Shown piece after piece: positions 8,651 through 17,009 of a stretch of 64,000 nucleotides of DNA. The stretch's first letter is position 1; the number at the start of each line of letters is the position of its first letter. The position numbers and the translations under genes are program-made. The DNA comes from Bacteroidota bacterium (GTDB lineage: Bacteria; Bacteroidota; Bacteroidia; AKYH767-A; OLB10), in the NCBI GenBank assembly GCA_016717725.1, contig JADKFA010000005.1, positions 124,001 to 188,000 on the forward strand. The letters run 5' to 3'. The notes below the pieces were generated by a model, which had not been told where the DNA came from, ran no database searches, and saw only the letters and a program-made list of their open reading frames with translations.

Positions 8651-10363
8651 ATGAAAGATCAAGAGAATAATTCGTCAAGGAGAAATTTTTTAAAGAAATC
8701 AGCCGCATTAGGAATTGGCGCTGCTGTGGTTCCATTATTGAATTTGAAGGCAGATGGGCTGGATTCTCTAAAGGATGAATTGTCGAATTCAATAGCTGGT
8801 TCTTCAACAAGCAAAAAAATTATTTTACTTTATACATCCGATATTCATGCGCAATTACATACACATGATGAGTTTTTTTGGGAAGATGGAAAAGGTGTCT
8901 ATAAGAAACGTGGCGGTCTCGCTGTTTTGAAAACGATGATTAATTTTTATCGTTCTAAAAATCCAAAGAATACGATTCTCATTGATGGTGGAGATTATTA
9001 TCATGGTCATGCCGTTGCTTCATTGACAGAAGGGGAAGCGATGATTCCTGTTTTTAATAATATCAATTTTGATTTGATGCTTCCCGGAAATTGGGAGGTC
9101 GTATACAAGAAGAAAAAAATGTTGTATGATATGGGTCATTCAACAGCAGCGAAGATTTGTGCAAATATGTGGCACGATGATGAAGATGAAAACAAAGGGG
9201 AATTGATCTATCATCCCTATTGGATGAAGGTGATAGAGGGAATTAAAATTGGATTTATTGGTTATACCGATCATCTTATTCCTAAACGACAATCTCCTGC
9301 ATACAGCAAGGGAATTCGTTTTGAACATGCAGAAAAAAATGTATCCAAGTATGTGAAGTTTTTGAGAGAGACGGAAGGTTGCGCTGTCGTTTGTTTGGTG
9401 ACGCATATGGGCTTGGCGCAGCAAGTAGGACTTGCCAATAATCAAGTAGTGGAAGGGGTAGATTTTATTTTAGGTGCCGATACACATGAACGCGTTCGTG
9501 AACCCATTCAATGTAAGTATTCGAAGGTTGTAGAGTGTGGAGCTTTCGGATCTTTCCTGGGAAAATTGGAATTAAGTTTTGAAGATGGAAAATTAAGTTC
9601 TTTCGATTATCAATTGTTGGATGTAGATCCTGCAATTTATAAAGCCGATGCAGAATTGCAGGGAATCATCAACAAAGTATCTGAACCATTTCATCCCGAA
9701 TTGTCGCGCGTGTTAGGATATACTTCAACACCGTTAGTACGCTATTTTGTGATGGAAACACCCATGGATAATTTACTCACAGATGCTATCATGTGGAAGT
9801 TTAAACCAGATATTGCCTTGAGTAATGGTTTTCGCTTTTGTCAACCATTAAACGTCGATCAGGAGAGAGGTAAGGCAGCCATCACTAAAGAATTTTTGTG
9901 GAATATGTTACCTGTAGATAGTGAAGCGAAGACGGGAATTGTGACTGGTAAACAAGTGTGGGATTGGCTGGAGAAGGAATTGCAAAATGCATTCGCTAAG
10001 GATCCTTCAAAACGTTTTGGCGGATGGTTCGTTCGTTTTAATGGGATGGAAGTTAATTTTACTATCGGAAATGAAATGGGTAAACGATTGAACTTTGTGA
10101 AAATTAAAGGTGAACCAATTAATTTGGAAAAAGAATATTCTATTGTTGCCTGCGAGCGTGAAGGTGATCCCGATGATGTGCTTTGTAGAGTGGAGAAAGT
10201 GAAGTCGCCGAAGTTGTTAGGTGTGGTAATGCATAAAGTGATTGAAGAATATTTAGCAGCTCATCCTCTTGTTTCTCCAAAATTGGAAGGACGTGCCACC
10301 GCTACCGATTTTCCACCTACACTGCTTACCCAATTGCAAGGAACTACATACGAGTTTAGATAG
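8651..10363 (+). CDS. soxB: SoxB-like thiosulfohydrolase (metallophosphatase/5'-nucleotidase fold), Tat-exported
   Basis: I place the start at ATG 8651, 16 bases after the previous stop; an upstream in-frame start at 8579 would lie inside the previous gene. The 570-residue product opens with a twin-arginine signal (SSRRNFLKK followed by a hydrophobic stretch). The metallophosphatase core is visible: YTSDIHAQLHTHDE (metal Asp/His), LIDGGDYYHG, PGNWEVVY and LVTHMG; the C-terminal domain has LSNGFRFCQPL. The sequence GNWE stands where 5'-nucleotidases normally have GNHE, which to my knowledge is a SoxB trait. In the family, SoxB is a periplasmic dimanganese enzyme that hydrolyses sulfate from the SoxYZ-bound cysteine S-thiosulfonate. 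No soxYZ or soxX is in this window, so its carrier partner is unknown. Confidence 0.83.
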   Translation: MKDQENNSSRRNFLKKSAALGIGAAVVPLLNLKADGLDSLKDELSNSIAGSSTSKKIILLYTSDIHAQLHTHDEFFWEDGKGVYKKRGGLAVLKTMINFYRSKNPKNTILIDGGDYYHGHAVASLTEGEAMIPVFNNINFDLMLPGNWEVVYKKKKMLYDMGHSTAAKICANMWHDDEDENKGELIYHPYWMKVIEGIKIGFIGYTDHLIPKRQSPAYSKGIRFEHAEKNVSKYVKFLRETEGCAVVCLVTHMGLAQQVGLANNQVVEGVDFILGADTHERVREPIQCKYSKVVECGAFGSFLGKLELSFEDGKLSSFDYQLLDVDPAIYKADAELQGIINKVSEPFHPELSRVLGYTSTPLVRYFVMETPMDNLLTDAIMWKFKPDIALSNGFRFCQPLNVDQERGKAAITKEFLWNMLPVDSEAKTGIVTGKQVWDWLEKELQNAFAKDPSKRFGGWFVRFNGMEVNFTIGNEMGKRLNFVKIKGEPINLEKEYSIVACEREGDPDDVLCRVEKVKSPKLLGVVMHKVIEEYLAAHPLVSPKLEGRATATDFPPTLLTQLQGTTYEFR

Positions 10364-10368
10364 GATAC

Positions 10369-11420
10369 ATGAGTTCGTTAAATTCAAATCAAGAGCAAAA
10401 TCGAAAGGCAGCCGTGATCGTTGCTCGTGGAATGGTGCAGATGATGGTCGTGCTATTTATTGCTTTACTTTTATTGTAACATCGCATTATATTGATTTTA
10501 CTTCTCTTTTTTCTGATGAAGTGGTAAAAACAACTGTCAGCCCATCTGCCCCAAATAAAAAGCCAATAGACGAAGTGAAAAAAATTTCGTGGATGGCTCC
10601 AGATATTGAAGAAGTGAACGACAAGCAAATTCTTTATGGTAGAGATTTAGTAATGCATACATCACTTTTTTATGGACCGAATGGAAAGCTAGCGAAATTA
10701 ACCAATGGAATGAATTGCCAAAATTGTCACTTGGAAGCAGGCACGAAAGTATATGGAAATAATTATTCATTGGTGGCTTCAACCTACCCTAAATTTCGTG
10801 CTCGTTCCGGATCAATTGAGTCCGTTGAAAAACGAGTTCGCGATTGTTTTGAACGAAGCTTGAATGGCAAAGCTCCCGCCGATTCAAGTAAGGAAATGCA
10901 AGCGATGGTTGCCTATATTAAATGGGTGGGAAGTGAAGTTACAGAGGAGAATAAACCCGAAGGAACAGGGATTTATGATCTTCCGGTGTTGAAAAGAGAA
11001 GCAGATCCAGAGAAAGGAAAAATCGTATTTTCTACGAAATGTGTATCCTGTCATGGAGCTAACGGTGAAGGAGTACCGAATAGCGATTTTACTGAGTATA
11101 CATATCCTCCTCTTTTTGGAAAGCATAGCTATAACAACGGAGCGGGATTGTTTCGTCTTTCAAGGTTAGCGGGTTATGTAAAGATGAATATGCCTCAGGG
11201 TGTATCGTATTTATCACCTCAACTAACGGATGAGGAGGCATGGGATGTAGCTGCTTTTATCAATACACAATCGCGCCCAAGCTTGAATATTCAAAAGGAT
11301 TGGCCCGATATTTCTAAAAAACCATTCGACCATCCCTTCGGCCCTTATGCCGATGCATTTTCAGAACATCAACATAAATTAGGTCCTTTCGGTCCTATCA
11401 AAAAAGCCGTGAAACGGTAA
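10369..11420 (+). CDS. Membrane-anchored dihaem cytochrome c, TsdA/SoxA-like; single-base frameshift near the 5' end
   Basis: Two CxxCH haem sites are visible, CQNCH and CVSCH, with RVRDCFERSLNG between them; that cysteine sits where TsdA-type thiosulfate dehydrogenases have a Cys axial haem ligand. The open frame starts far upstream inside soxB (10269) with implausible sequence. In the neighbouring frame, ATG 10369 (5 bases after the soxB stop) encodes MSSLNSNQEQNRKAAVIVAR followed by a hydrophobic anchor that stops at TAA 10477. Adding one T to the TTTT run at 10469-10472 joins the two into about 350 residues with a clean N-terminal anchor. It probably takes electrons from thiosulfate or a related compound. 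SoxA is the alternative, but the Cys-bearing CFERSLNG block favours TsdA. Confidence 0.82.
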
Positions 11421-11421
11421 A

Positions 11422-12828
11422 ATGAAAATCGGTAAATTATTCTTCGTCATTTCCATTCTTATGGGAGTATTTATCTCCAATTCGTTTGGTCAATCGGATA
11501 GTCTTTCATCTGATAAAAAGGATAGTCTACCTCTCTCTGAAAATTTATTGTCAAAAGGAAAATTTCATGCACATATAAGAAGTTATTTGATGTCGACCGA
11601 CAATGAAAAATCATTAACTGATTTTTATGCTGTTGCTGTAGGAGCAGGAATTGGATATGAGAGTCCTGTCATTCATCGTTTCCAGTTTGGACTCACAGGA
11701 TTTTTTATTTTTAATGCCATCTCTTCAGATTTGTCTAAGCTTGATCCCGTGACTAAAATAGGAAGTCGATATGAAGTTGGCTTGTTTGATTTGACGAATC
11801 CATCGAATAGAAATGATTTAGATCGACTGGAAGATCTTTATGTAAGATATAAATATCATCATTCTAAAATTGAAGTCGGACGGTTTGAACTGAATACTCC
11901 ATTCATCAATCGTCAGGATGGAAGAATGCGAGGTACCATTGAAGAAGGAATTTGGGGAGAGTGGAATGAATGGAAAGGATTTAAGATTGAGGGAGGATGG
12001 ATTCGTAGAATATCACCGCGCTCAACAGTAAAATGGTACGATGTGGAAGATAGTTATGGGATTTATCCATCAGGAGTGAACGAGTTAGGAACGAAGTCGG
12101 ATTATGCAGGATTTACAAAGTCTACCGGAGTTGGATTAATAGGTTTAACCATCCAGCCAAAAACGAATTTAAAAATTCAATTGTGGAATCAGTTTGCCGA
12201 AAATGTTTTTAATACTTCAATGATTCGTGCTGATTATTTAATGCCTTTTTCAAAGGAAGTAAAATTGCAATATGGATTTATGTTCATCCACCAAGAAGCC
12301 TTGGAAAATGGTGGAAATTCCAATCCAGCACATGCTTATTTTGGAAAGGATAATTATTCAAATGTGTATAGTGCTAAGATCGGAATTCTAACTAAAAAAT
12401 TGGACTTCTCATTCAATTTTACACATATTAGTGACGAAGGACAGTTTTTGATGCCGCGAGAGTGGGGGAGAGAGCCATTTTATACTTTCATGCCAAGGGA
12501 AAGAAACGAAGGGTTTTCACAGGTAAATGCATTGAATACTCGACTAGCCTATCAATTTTTGGATGGTCAACTTAAAACAGGACTTAGTTATGGATGGATT
12601 AAATTGCCATCAGTAAATAATTTTGCACAAAACAAGTATGGACTCCCCTCTTATCATCAGATTAATTGGGATCTTAATTACTCTTTCGTTCATTACCTTA
12701 AGGGGCTTTCGATGCAATTATTAGTCGTCTATAAAAAGCAAATGGATACGCTGGAATTGCAGCCTAAATACACATTTAATAAGGTAAATATGTACCATTT
12801 TAATTGGGTTGTCGATTATGCTTTTTAG
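11422..12828 (+). CDS. Outer-membrane porin (OprD/OprO-like beta-barrel)
   Basis: The protein has a signal peptide (MKIGKLFFVISILMGVFISN...FGQ) and 468 residues dominated by alternating beta strands ending in an aromatic-rich strand (NWVVDYAF). Segments such as EVGRFELNTPFINRQDGRMRGTIEEG resemble the OprD-like substrate porins. It follows the cytochrome stop by one base, so it is clearly part of the sulfur transcript and may bring the sulfur substrate into the periplasm. The substrate is inferred from context only. Confidence 0.75.
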   Translation: MKIGKLFFVISILMGVFISNSFGQSDSLSSDKKDSLPLSENLLSKGKFHAHIRSYLMSTDNEKSLTDFYAVAVGAGIGYESPVIHRFQFGLTGFFIFNAISSDLSKLDPVTKIGSRYEVGLFDLTNPSNRNDLDRLEDLYVRYKYHHSKIEVGRFELNTPFINRQDGRMRGTIEEGIWGEWNEWKGFKIEGGWIRRISPRSTVKWYDVEDSYGIYPSGVNELGTKSDYAGFTKSTGVGLIGLTIQPKTNLKIQLWNQFAENVFNTSMIRADYLMPFSKEVKLQYGFMFIHQEALENGGNSNPAHAYFGKDNYSNVYSAKIGILTKKLDFSFNFTHISDEGQFLMPREWGREPFYTFMPRERNEGFSQVNALNTRLAYQFLDGQLKTGLSYGWIKLPSVNNFAQNKYGLPSYHQINWDLNYSFVHYLKGLSMQLLVVYKKQMDTLELQPKYTFNKVNMYHFNWVVDYAF

Positions 12829-12946
12829 CCCCTCTGCTCTTTGAATAGAATAAAATGACCCATGTGCATAAAAAATATTCGTTTTTATAGGGGGTTGATT
12901 TAATATTAATTACTTTTACTAAGCAGTATGAAAGAATAAGGTCTAT

Positions 12947-13534
12947 ATGAATGTTGCAGGCATAGAAAATTTTGTTGTTAGAGCCTTGGGGACACAGTTG
13001 TCTCCTAAACTGCATTATCATAATTTGACACATACCATTGATGTGGTAAAGGGAGCATTAAAAATTGCAGAGCAAGAAGGTGTTGTAGAATCTTATGATT
13101 TAGTGTTATTAAAAACAGCTGGATTTTTACACGATATTGGTTTTCTCAATACGTTTGTTGATCATGAGGAGGAAGGATGTTTAATTGCTCGTGCTATTCT
13201 ACCCGATTATAATTATGATGAAGAGGCTATTGAAATTGTCTGCAACATGATTATGAAAACAAAATTGCCTCAAAAACCTGAAACGCTTCTAGAGAAAATT
13301 TTGTGTGATGCGGACTTAGATCATCTCGGAAGAGAAGATTTTAAAGACGTTAGTAATCGACTTTTTGAAGAGTGGAAATCGCTTGGCAGGATAGATGAAA
13401 ATATGGATTGGAATTTGATTCAATATACTTTTTTAGATTCCCATCATTATTGGACAAATACTTCTCAACGAAATCGGAATCATTTAAAATCACAATACCT
13501 ACAAGAGCTAAAAGAGTTAGTTATGAGCAAATGA
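12947..13534 (+). CDS. HD-domain metal-dependent phosphohydrolase
   Basis: This 195-residue cytosolic protein has the HD-domain metal ligands in order: HYHNLTHTIDV near residue 24, FLHDIGF (HD pair) near residue 64, and CDADLDHLG near residue 122. The family hydrolyses phosphoester bonds, often in nucleotides or cyclic nucleotides. The substrate cannot be read from the sequence. It stands alone on the plus strand, 118 bases after the porin, and converges with the nucleotide-transporter-like gene. Its neighbours, a cyclic-nucleotide-binding transporter and an adenylate cyclase, make a cyclic-nucleotide or nucleotide substrate worth considering. Confidence 0.85.
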   Translation: MNVAGIENFVVRALGTQLSPKLHYHNLTHTIDVVKGALKIAEQEGVVESYDLVLLKTAGFLHDIGFLNTFVDHEEEGCLIARAILPDYNYDEEAIEIVCNMIMKTKLPQKPETLLEKILCDADLDHLGREDFKDVSNRLFEEWKSLGRIDENMDWNLIQYTFLDSHHYWTNTSQRNRNHLKSQYLQELKELVMSK

Positions 13535-13561
13535 TTTTTTTAAAACGAATTCATTCTTTTT

Positions 13562-16500
13562 TTAATTTTTTAAGTCGGTACTCGCTACCAATTTATCGTT
13601 TTGCATTCTGATTCGCTTACATAAAATACGAAGTATACTTCTTAAAACTTCGGTGCGTTCTTCCATCAACTCGTAAGCTTCTTCTTCCTCTAATTTTAAT
13701 AACAAAGTATCGGTGGTGGCTGTAGCGGATGCCGAACGTGGCTCCGGGTCTAACAACGCTAACTCTCCAAAGAATTCTCTTTTACCTAAAGTTGCAAAGG
13801 TTTTATTTCCGTCATGGATTTTTACTTCGCCATTGTAAATGATATACATGCTGCTACCCGAATCGCCTTTGTCGAAAATAACTTCCCCTTCATTCACTCT
13901 TACTTCGCGAACGATCGGAATAATTTCTGCGATGATGTTTTCAGGAGTTCCTCCAAAGAGTGCTGTGCCTTTTAGCACCAACACCTTTTCAAAATCAGAG
14001 ATGGTGTTTTCGTGTTTGTTTTTCATGATCTCATCAATATTAGTTTTAAAAGTTCCAGCTAATGTGCTGAAGTGATTTGGATGGTTTTCTTTGAAGTTCA
14101 ATAAATAGTGCGCTGCAGATTCACGTAGCAATGAATTTTCAGTTTGCATGATGTTAACAGCATGAATGTAGTTGCTGTCGTGATAGGCTGCCGATCGTAA
14201 TGCTAAACAAACAGTCCATCCACTATAAATATCTGTTCCATCTCTAAGTATGCTGTCTGGAATTTCATGCTTTCTTACTATATGAAAGTCTTGAAGCTTG
14301 TTAATTTTTTGTGCCGGTGAAATGTTATCGAGCAGTACAATTAATATTTGAGCGGTCTTACGTGGAATCACCTGTTCCATTATTTCCAATGCATTAGCTC
14401 TTCTTTCTTTTGAATTGTTTCGAAAAGCAGCAGAAGCTTCACGCATTATTTTGCGATTGTAAAGTAGTCCGGAAATGGTAATAATGCGTCGCTTACAATT
14501 TTCATAGTCGAAATTGAAAGCTTCATGTAATCGTGGATTCAAAGATGCATCTTCAATCCCTTCGAGCAGAGCAACAGCAAAACCAATTTCTTCTTTCAAC
14601 ATACGCTCCATGCGATCTTTTTCCCTAGACTCTAAAATATACTTCGAGATGCTGAGCACTTCAACAATTCTTTCCTTGAGATGAGGAGGTGTATGATGTA
14701 ATATGGAAAATAAAAATTCGCCTCCCTTCGGACCGGAACTAATTTCTGCAATTCGAATAATATCCGAAAGCACTCCTTGTTTGTGTATGACACTTTGAAA
14801 GGGAATCTTTTTTAAATGATCGAAGATGGCATCTCCATATTTACTTAAACTTTCAATAATGTGATTAGAACCAGGAGCTATAAGCAAGAGGGCTATCAGT
14901 TGAGCAATGAACGCGGGTGATTTACTTTTTCCCGCAGCATCAATAGCGGCAATTTGCACCAACATTTCTTTTGATGCCATCAATCTAAAAATTTCCGATT
15001 CAAACTCAGCTAAATATTCTTGAGAAAGTATGGTTAATGCGGTTAATTGCTTTTTCGATTCATCACTCTTCAGTAAATGATGAATCGTATTTATCGCATT
15101 TTGTTGCTGCTCCATGGAATCTGATTTCAGAATTCCTTTAAGGATGGATTCTTGAATCAGTGTTGGATAAGTTTCAAATACATCTTGACTAATACTATTT
15201 TGAATTTCAGTATCTCCTGATTGAGCACAGAAATAAGCTGCCTCCGCCTTGGTTTCAAGATGCGTTTCGCTAAGGTAGATGTGTTTTACTTCTGGAAGGA
15301 ATTCGTTCCATCCTCTTTTATTTAAAATTTTCAAAGCTACACGTTTTACACTATTGCTATCACTAGTTAAAACGAATTTCATTTCTTCTCTTAGTACTTC
15401 TGGAAATTTTTCATCCAAGGCAGTGATTCCATAAATGATATCTTCTTTCTGATGATTGTAAATACTGTCTTTTAAAAGCTTTGAAAAAGATGCCGATTCC
15501 ATTGCAATTTCTGAACCCGAAATAAATCGATTCCGAATGGCTGTTGCCAAAGTTGAAATATAAAGTTTATGACTTCGAGTGATATTATAGATCCATAAAA
15601 CTGACAAAATTAAAATTCCATAATTCAATAAATAAAAATCAATATTACCTCCTATGTTAAGGATACACCAAAGTATTAATCCAATGATACCAAGAGCCAG
15701 TGGCTGAATAAATCCTTTAATGATAGTATGTCCTTTTAATCGAAGCTGTGTAGGCAATGGCTGGAACATCGCCAAATATACTGGATCGTTCACCGAATAT
15801 TTTGCTACACTTATGGCCATGAACATCACGCCGATGTACATCAAGTTGTTGTAAACATCGTTTTGTCCGCTACTCCAAAAAAAGAATCCTAATGAAAATA
15901 GAAAAAGTAACACAGGCATAATCAACAACGAAAATTTAATTCCAGTTTGTTCAGCCAATCTCCCCGACAATAAAAGTTTAAGCAAAATGATAAAGGCATA
16001 ACCCACCGAGAAGAAGGTAGAAATGTATTTCGCTAATGACTCTTCCGTTTTAAAAGTACTTTGAACGTTATGTAAGAAGGTGAAGTCAATCAACGTAAAA
16101 GATGCAATCGTTAAGAACGAGAGTCCTGACAAAACGAGAATATAATGATTGCCAAAAAATCCAGTCAATAATTTTTTATCAGAAAATTGTTCGTGTGGAG
16201 CTTGTCGAACTTGTAAGTTTATATCGGGCTGCAATAATATTTTACGCAGAAATAGTGATGCTAACAAGATGGATCCTGTTGCGAACCAAAGTAAGTTGTA
16301 GATACCAACTATGGGGACCAAGACGGAAACAGATAAATATCCCAATAACTTCGCAGGAATATCACCCGAGCTAATCAATCCAAACAATCGCTTACCTTGT
16401 CGAACATCAAACACAATCGACGACATACACCAAAATTCTAGATTCGATAAAAGATAAAACACACGCTCACCAATAATAATGATGAACGGAATGTAAGTGA

Positions 16501-16828
16501 TAGAATCAAAGTAAAAAGTACTGCGCAATAAAAATGGAATCAGTACCATGATGCCCATTACCATTAACAATAATTTGCGGATTGATAATTTATGTTCGAA
16601 GAAGGAGTAGGACCTTCCCACAATCATCATGGCAATGGATGATAAAATAAATGCTAAGGGTAATTGCTGTGAACCGTACTGAGTTAAAAACAAAGTACTA
16701 GCCACCGTAAATAGCAAGGCCTGACCAATACCGGAAAAGAAATGATGAAGTACCAAGTTTTGAACCGTGGTTTTCTCATCATTTCGGATGTTGAATAGTC
16801 TTAACCAAAAGGAAAGCTTGCTATTCAT
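13562..16828 (-). CDS. Npt1/Npt2 (ADP/ATP translocase-like) transporter fused to HEAT repeats and a cyclic-nucleotide-binding domain
   Basis: The 1,088 residues divide into three parts. Residues 1-420 form about 12 hydrophobic segments resembling nucleotide-transporter/MFS proteins of the Npt family. Residues about 450-930 are helical HEAT-like repeats (for example KRVALKILNKRGWNEFLPEV). Residues about 960-1075 are a cNMP-binding fold with GEVIFDKGDSGSSMYIIYNGEV and the phosphate-binding cassette FFGELALLDPEPRSASATA, whose RSASA arginine is the cyclic-phosphate ligand. Bacteroidota encode such fusions, but the transported substrate is not established. The next gene on the same strand is an adenylate cyclase, so a cAMP-gated transporter or sensor is a reasonable inference. 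Confidence 0.8.
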   Translation of the reverse strand: MNSKLSFWLRLFNIRNDEKTTVQNLVLHHFFSGIGQALLFTVASTLFLTQYGSQQLPLAFILSSIAMMIVGRSYSFFEHKLSIRKLLLMVMGIMVLIPFLLRSTFYFDSITYIPFIIIIGERVFYLLSNLEFWCMSSIVFDVRQGKRLFGLISSGDIPAKLLGYLSVSVLVPIVGIYNLLWFATGSILLASLFLRKILLQPDINLQVRQAPHEQFSDKKLLTGFFGNHYILVLSGLSFLTIASFTLIDFTFLHNVQSTFKTEESLAKYISTFFSVGYAFIILLKLLLSGRLAEQTGIKFSLLIMPVLLFLFSLGFFFWSSGQNDVYNNLMYIGVMFMAISVAKYSVNDPVYLAMFQPLPTQLRLKGHTIIKGFIQPLALGIIGLILWCILNIGGNIDFYLLNYGILILSVLWIYNITRSHKLYISTLATAIRNRFISGSEIAMESASFSKLLKDSIYNHQKEDIIYGITALDEKFPEVLREEMKFVLTSDSNSVKRVALKILNKRGWNEFLPEVKHIYLSETHLETKAEAAYFCAQSGDTEIQNSISQDVFETYPTLIQESILKGILKSDSMEQQQNAINTIHHLLKSDESKKQLTALTILSQEYLAEFESEIFRLMASKEMLVQIAAIDAAGKSKSPAFIAQLIALLLIAPGSNHIIESLSKYGDAIFDHLKKIPFQSVIHKQGVLSDIIRIAEISSGPKGGEFLFSILHHTPPHLKERIVEVLSISKYILESREKDRMERMLKEEIGFAVALLEGIEDASLNPRLHEAFNFDYENCKRRIITISGLLYNRKIMREASAAFRNNSKERRANALEIMEQVIPRKTAQILIVLLDNISPAQKINKLQDFHIVRKHEIPDSILRDGTDIYSGWTVCLALRSAAYHDSNYIHAVNIMQTENSLLRESAAHYLLNFKENHPNHFSTLAGTFKTNIDEIMKNKHENTISDFEKVLVLKGTALFGGTPENIIAEIIPIVREVRVNEGEVIFDKGDSGSSMYIIYNGEVKIHDGNKTFATLGKREFFGELALLDPEPRSASATATTDTLLLKLEEEEAYELMEERTEVLRSILRILCKRIRMQNDKLVASTDLKN

Positions 16829-17009
16829 AAGTGTTTTGTGGGTTCCGAAGGATTTATTCAGCTAAAATAGGAAATACTATTGCTTGTGGGGTTGGGGACA
16901 TCTAATTTCAATGAAAAAAGGAAAAAATGTCTTCTTTTGCTATCTAAAACGATAGCATGTTAACTCAAACAAGTTAAAAATCATAAAATGAACAGGAGAA
17001 CTAGTTAAA

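Noticed and set aside
16829..17009. A regulatory RNA between the cyclase and the transporter fusion
   Set aside because: The 181 bases are AT-rich and show no stable hairpin or conserved motif that I can see.
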